A DNA stretch of 64,000 nt, from the NCBI GenBank assembly GCA_023362775.1, contig JALMGJ010000011.1:19332001-19396000 (forward strand), read 5' to 3'. Origin of the DNA: Charina bottae (taxonomy: Eukaryota > Chordata > Lepidosauria > Squamata > Charinaidae). The notes beneath the pieces are model-generated. The model worked only from the letters and a program-made list of their open reading frames with translations. It was not told the DNA's origin and did not search any database. Position numbers and translations under genes: made by a program. Positions 58,471 to 64,000 of this stretch are shown here, one piece after another (within the stretch, counting starts at the first letter, position 1; each line of letters starts with the position of its first letter).

Positions 58471-60010
58471 TTCTAGCCACAGCAGGCAAAATCCTGGCAA
58501 AGATCATCGCAAACCGTCTCCTATCTGTATCAGAAGACATCCTCCCTGAAACGCAAAATGGCTTCCGCCCTTCCAGGGTAACAGTGGATATGATCTTCAC
58601 TGTACGACAGCTTCAAGAAAAATGCAAGGAGCAAAACTGCCCTCTGTACATGGCGTTTATTGATCTGACTAAAGCTTTTGATACTGTAAATCATACTGCT
58701 CTCTGGACCATCCTTCTGAAAATCGGATGCCCTGATAAATTTGTGAACATCTTGTGGCTACTCCATGACGACATGATGGCAACAATCCTGAATATCAATG
58801 GCTCTCAAAGCGATCCATTTAAAGTGGAATCCGGCATTAAACAGGGATGTGTTATTGCTCCAACCTTATTCGCTATCTTCATTGCTATGATTATACACCT
58901 TGTTGAAGAGAAACTTCCTACTGGTGTAGAAATTATATATCGAACAGATGGAAAGCTTTTTAATCTTAGTAGGCTGAAAGCAAAAAATAAGGTAATTACA
59001 ACTTCTGTTATAGAACTTCAATATGCTGATGATAACGTAGTCTGTGCACACTCCGAGGAAGATCTTCAAACTATCCTAAACATCTTTGCAGAAGCATATG
59101 AAAAGCTCGGCCTCTCGATTAACATTAAAAAAACCAAAGTGCTTTACCACCAATCCCTCCGCAGCGCCATCAATCCAGCTTAAAGGTGTGTCACTAGAAA
59201 ATGTCGACCACTTTTCTTATCTCGGCAGCCATCTATCTACAAAAGCCGACATCGACGCTGAAATTCAGCATCGCCTGAGCTCTGCGAGTGTAGCTTTCTC
59301 CCGAATGAAGCGTAGAGTGTTTGAGGATCGGGACATTCGCAGGGAGACCAAAATGCTTGTTTACAAAGCCATTGTATTACCAACCCTTCTGTACACCTGT
59401 GAAACATGGACCCTCTACAAACGCCACCTCCAACTTCTTGAAAGATTCCATCAACGCTGCCTCCAAAAAATTCTGCAAATTACTTGGGAAGATAGGTGGA
59501 CTAATGTTAGCGTATTAGAAGAAGCGAAAACCACCAGCATTGAAACAATGATCATCCAACATCAACTTCGCTGGAGTGGTCATGTTGTTCGAATGCCTGA
59601 CCATCGTCTTCCAAAGCAGCTACTTTACTCCCAACTTAAGAATGGAAAACGGAATATTGGTGGACAGCAAAAGAGATTCAAAGATACTCTCAAAGCTAAT
59701 TTTAAAAAATGTAATATCAGCATTGAGAACTGGGAAGCCCTAACTCATGAGCGTTTCAATTGGAGGTCAGCCTTTATTAATGGCGCTATGGACTTTGAAG
59801 AAGCACGAGTACAGGGCGAAAGGGAGAAAAGAGCTAAAAGGAAGGCACGTCAGGCAAACCCTCATCATGACCGTCTCCCACCCGGAAACCTATGCCCTCA
59901 TTGTGGGAGGTTGTGCGGATCCAGAATTGGCCTTTATAGCCACTTACGGATCCACCGTTAAAATTTTACCTTTGGAAGACAATCTTACTCGGCTACGAGT
60001 GATCGCCAAT
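58470..60010 (+). pseudogene. LINE 3' half: RT catalytic domain and C-terminal finger
   Basis: It opens with LLATAGKILAKIIANRLLSV, continuing the protein cut in the inverted half. It has QNGFRPSRVT, YMAFIDLTKAFDTVNH, GIKQGCVIAPTLFA and an intact catalytic LQYADD. One frameshift near 59150 separates it from the rest: VSLENVDHFSYLGSHLS, CETWTLYKRHLQLLERFHQ, RWSGHVVRMPDHRLPKQLL. The C terminus has a CCHH-like finger CPHCGRLCGSR...SHLRIHR before the stop at 59961. The 3' end is near 60010. Confidence 0.88.
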
Positions 60011-60309
60011 GCAGAATGGAGCAGTAAACAACATTCCAAGCCACTGCCCAACTACCTCTCCCATAGGATTTTAAGGCTTTTTCCCTGCAACCCCAATCTT
60101 GTCTGGCCCATTTTTGAACTCCCCCCCCCAGCTTCCCTCCCCCCAAATTTGACCCATTCTATTAATTTTTCAGAGTTATCCCACTGACAACAGGTGAAGT
60201 CCTAACCTTCCTTTATATAATTTCTTTCCAACATTTTGTTGGAAAGAATACATAAAGTAGGGAAATCCTAAACAGCCTGGCTTCTGGAATTCTTTCCAAT
60301 CCTCTAACC

Positions 60310-60430
60310 CAGTGTTTCTCAAACTTGGCAATTTTAAGATGTGTGGACTTCAACTCCCAGAATTCCCCAGCCAGCTTGCTGGGGAGTTGAAGTCCACACA
60401 TCTTAAAATTGCCAAGGTCGGGAAACATTG
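60310..60430. mobile_element. hAT-type MITE, family A
   Basis: 121 bp, perfect duplication CTCTAACC (60302-60309, 60431-60438). Confidence 0.93.
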
Positions 60431-60809
60431 CTCTAACCAGAAGTGATCATGACTGGTGTCTCTATTTTCTTCCTTGTAATGCAATAACATGTTGTGTGAG
60501 TGGACTTTCTCCACAGGGATTAATTAGGGAGTGCATATTTATATTGCCTCTGTCTGTGATAAGGGTAGATGCATATGCATTGTCTCTGAGTTTCTGCCCT
60601 TTCCTTATATTATATTTGCCTATCTATGTACATGTGAACAGGGAAGCACAGGGCAGACTGCATATGCTCTATTCTGGGTAACATGACCAGAAGGATGGCT
60701 TAGACTGGAACAGTGCTGCTGCCTAATTGCCTTTCCCATAGGAGAGGGATAATTTTTCAGGATTTCTATTTTTCTGTGTCCCCAGCCAGATCTCACCCAT
60801 CCTTTAATG

Positions 60810-60943
60810 CAGGGTTTCTCAACCTTGGCAACTTTAAGATGTGTGGACTTCAACACCCAGAATTTCTCAGCCAGCATGCTGGCTAGGGAATTCTGGGAGT
60901 TGAAGTCCACACATCTTAAAGTTGCCAAGGTTGAGAAACACTG
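60810..60943. mobile_element. hAT-type MITE, family A
   Basis: 134 bp, perfect duplication CTTTAATG (60802-60809, 60944-60951). Only 380 bp from the preceding copy. Confidence 0.94.
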
Positions 60944-60951
60944 CTTTAATG

Positions 60952-62495
60952 TAATCCTTTTGTCTCCTCACTAAATTCTTGTCCAGTTCTGTCACCAGCC
61001 TCTTTACATAAATTTCTTTTACTATTCTTTTAGTTGGCTTTTAAACAATAGCAAAAAGCACATGCTTTTTTTCTTTTTCTTGTTTTTCTTTCTGCATTTT
61101 GGTCTATAAATTGAATGGATGAATGAAAGCATAATTTCTTTCCAATAGTCTGTTGAGATGGAAATAATAAAAGGTAAACAAATTTCTCAAGTTCCCAGAG
61201 TTCTCTACACCTGAATTCACAGAATATGCTAAATTAAAATGTGGCGTGTTAATTTAAGGTTCACTATGTTGTGTGAACTCAACCAACTGGGTTAATTCAG
61301 TAAACTATGGATAAATAAACTATAGGTTAGTGTATTGTTTGAACAGAATTCCTAACTCACTGTAGAGTGTCCATTCTTGAAGAAAGGTATGTCAAAGTTG
61401 AGATTGCGGTGCCAAGCTTCTGAGTTCCAGAAACTTGAATTTATTCCATCAAGTGCATCTTCTTTCAGATTAATGAATAGAAAAAATTTCCTACTGAAAT
61501 CTTGCTGTCATAAGTCATGTCAGGATCAGCATACTTAATACTCTTTGTATGTTGGATATTGGGAGAATTATTATTTCAGGGCTATAAGGGGGTGGGAGGT
61601 CAAGACTATCTCACAGAAGAAGATAATGCTAGGCCATTTCTATAGTATTGTTAACAGAACTGATAAAAATAAGCATTATGTTGCAACTCCTCAAATAACA
61701 AAAAATATCCTATTAACTGACTTAAAGTATGCATTCCACATATCTGTGTTATGACCAAGAACAGCTTTTGAATATAATTAATACTAAACAATCTCTGCAG
61801 TTTATGATCTTCTCGCACCATTAATTAAAATAGAACATGGTTTGAAAAAAAGGTCTTCATAGTTCAAATAAGCAAAAGGTGTTTTAAAAGTCATTTTTAA
61901 CTTTAAGAGATGGATGCTTAAAGCAACAACTATCAAAGCCTAGAAAAGCACGCAGCTTTAATGAACAGCAGAGAGGTGCTATGATCACGGGAAGTCTGAA
62001 TCACTTCTTTCAAATCATTTTTGAAGTAGGCTTAGCTTACATTCAAAGTCCATCACCTGTCCAACGAATAACTTGGGACAGCACTTGATCCATATGACTT
62101 AACGGATTGCAGTCCACAACTTTATTTGGGGTTTTTATGCATAGTAATCCAGACAACCTACAGATGATACCAGAGAGGGACAGAAAATTTTAATTATTTT
62201 TTCAGCCTACATATTATAGGCTTAGCAAATATATAGTCCTTTAAGTACTATTGTTCTCCCATCTACCCACCCCCAAAATTCCTAGGGATGATGTTTTGGA
62301 CCTTCAATCCCATGTAATCCCATGATTCTTTAGGCTACAAAATAGCACAGCTAAGCCACTTCACACTGTGTATATGGCTTAAAATGTTGGAATGGGAGAT
62401 AATACAACTTTGGTTGGCCTGCCATGATGGAACTGCAAAAATCTTGAGAGTCACTAGATGGCAGCAAAGAGATTTAGATGTGGCTCTCCCTAGAG
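60952..62495. other. Intergenic, nothing recognised
   Basis: A/T-rich, no exon or bounded repeat identified. Confidence 0.5.
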
Positions 62496-62844
62496 CAGGG
62501 CTTTCCAAACTTTTCCTGTTGGCAACACACCAATGGCGGCGCATGAGAAAACCCGGAAGCGCCGCCGCCACTGCCACGGCGCGCAAAACCCTGGAAGCGC
62601 CGCGGCACGCAAAAACCCAGAAGCAGCGCTTTCGGTTTTTCACGTGCTGTGGCAGTGGCGGCGCTTCCGGTTTTTGCGCGCCACAGCAGTGGCAGCAGCG
62701 GTGTCCTGGTGTGCCGTGCGAAAACCCGGAAGTGCTGATGGCCCACTGCTGTGCGCGCAGTTGTGCGCAGCGGTGGCGGTGTGCCATCAGCGCTTCCAGG
62801 TTTTGACGTGACACACCTGGGCCCCGCAGGCAACACAGTATTGC
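62496..62844. mobile_element. hAT-type MITE, family B, right end missing from the window
   Basis: Left terminus CAGGGCTTTCCAAA and a long GCGGCG-rich interior with GTTGGCAACACACCAATGG. At 62844 it is cut just before its expected right terminus, where the next family B copy begins, consistent with insertion of the second copy into the first. Confidence 0.78.
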
Positions 62845-64000
62845 AGTGCTTTCCAAACTGCCACCTTTGGCCACACACCAACGGCGGCGGCGGCCTTGCT
62901 AAAACGTGGAAGCACTGATGGCGCACCACTGCCGCCGCCGCCATGCACGCCACCGCCGCACACTGCCGCTTCCGGGTTCTTTCGCGACACACTAAACTGT
63001 GGCTGTTGTGGGTCTTCCAGGCTGTGTGGCCGTGTTCTGGAAGTTGTGGTTCCTAATGTTTTGCCAGCATCTGTGCCCAGCATCTTTAGAGGGCAGGAGC
63101 ACAGACAGAAGCGATCTCTCTGTGCCCAGGTAGAGTGACAATGTTTGTTTTCTATTTATAGAGCTAAGTTATAGGAGATTAGGTGGGGTTTTTTGTTGTG
63201 TTGAAATGTTAACGAGTGGTTGCTGAGCGTGATTAGCATGTTCATTGTGAGAAGTATTCCCATGTCCTGGTGGTTGAGCTGAGTTCGTTGACCTTTTGCA
63301 GGCTGTGTTTTTCAGGACTGGTAGCCAGGTTTTGCTAATTTTTAGACTTTCTTCTTTTTTATTGTAACTGTGCTGGTGTTTGTGAATTTCAATGGCTTCC
63401 CTGTATAATCTGGTGTAGTGGCTTTTGATGTTGTCCAGTATTTCTGTGTTTTCAAATACGATTTTGTGTCCCGTTTGCTTGAGAGCATGTTCAGCTACTG
63501 AAGATTTTTCTGGTTGCTGTTGTCTGCAGTGTCTTTCGTGTTCTTTTATCCTGGTGTGAATGCTTCGTTTTGTGGTTCCGATGTATACTTGTCCGCAGCT
63601 GCATGGTATACGGTATACTCCTACAGCGGTGCGGGGGTCCCTTTTGTCTTTTGCTGATTTTAGCATTTGTTGTATTTTTCTGGTGGGTCTGAAGACTGTT
63701 TGAAAGTTGTGTTTTTCCATCAGTTTTCCCATGCGGTCAGTGACTCCTTTGATGTAGGGCAGGAATACTTTGTTTGTGGGGGTCTGTTTTTCTTCAGTTG
63801 GATGTTGTTTTCTTGGTTTGATGGCTCTTTTTATTTCATTCTTGGAATAGCCATTCGCTTGTAGGACCCAATTCAGATGGTTAAGTTCATTGTTGAGAAA
63901 TTGGGTTTCACAGTTTCACCGGCCGTGAAAGCCTTCGACAATACACTAAACTGTGTTGCGACACATTAAAGTGTCGCGACACACAGTTTGGAAAGCTATG
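62845..64000. mobile_element. hAT-type MITE, family B, split by a PLE
   Basis: Left piece 62845-63000 starts CAGTGCTTTCCAAACTG. The right piece, 63943 to the window end, finishes CACAGTTTGGAAAGCTATG. The two pieces join at ACACTAAACTGT, which is duplicated around the inserted PLE. Confidence 0.88.
63001..63942 (-). mobile_element. 5'-truncated Penelope-like element with GIY-YIG domain
   Basis: A 12-bp duplication ACACTAAACTGT (62989-63000, 63943-63954). On the - strand the frame encodes the RT end (NNELNHLNWVLQANGYSKNE, KVFLPYIKGVTDRMGKLM) and a GIY-YIG domain: GVYRIPCSCGQVYIGTTKRS with HTRIKEHERHCR, then HKIVFENTEILDN. It stops near 63169. It is a different PLE family from 11886-14031. The right end carries about 25 nt (GGCCGTGAAAGCCTTCGACA) that look like the inverted terminal extension of the element. 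Confidence 0.88.

Overview
The window is nuclear DNA of a vertebrate, almost certainly a squamate reptile. Spliced exons of three conserved genes sit in a landscape of BovB/RTE, L1 and L2/CR1-like LINEs, tRNA-derived SINEs with a BovB-like tail, Penelope-like elements (PLEs) and short hAT-type MITEs. The species cannot be named from this sequence alone.

Host genes. Positions 1-4480 hold the last three coding exons and the 3' UTR of CDIPT (phosphatidylinositol synthase) on the + strand. PRRT2 lies on the - strand, with coding exons at 16869-16288 and 14487-14355. Its probable CpG-island promoter and non-coding first exon are near 27.6 kb, and its tiny last coding exon was not found. MAZ, an eight-finger C2H2 transcription factor, is on the - strand and complete. 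Exon 1 is at 44487-44452, exon 2 at 38337-37547, exon 3 at 34099-34036 and exon 4 at 33835-33664. Two alternative terminal exons follow, at 31122-30935 and 30089-29968. The splice phases close exactly, giving 416 and 394 residues. MAZ-PRRT2-CDIPT corresponds to human 16p11.2, but no MVP or PAGR1 coding sequence is visible between PRRT2 and CDIPT, and no KIF22 is visible on the promoter side of MAZ.

Mobile DNA. From about 45 kb to the right end almost everything recognisable is transposon. A nearly full-length BovB with target-site duplications (TSDs) sits inside a 5'-truncated L1 that has its own TSDs. A second LINE (57.5-60.0 kb) has its 5' half inverted, the signature of twin priming. An approximately 1.1-kb inverted repeat (56.0-57.1 kb) carries a MITE in one arm and the empty site in the other. 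The right edge is a three-layer nest of PLE inside a hAT MITE, probably inside another hAT MITE.

Most unusual content. PLEs are repeatedly found as head-to-head inverted dimers. The largest is a 2.1-kb palindrome (1046-bp arms, 16-nt spacer, 13-bp TSD) whose arms each encode the end of the reverse transcriptase and a GIY-YIG endonuclease. Three smaller inverted PLE units and one unit with only a short inverted end lie in the same window. Where both ends can be read, one end carries a short terminal extension that the other lacks.
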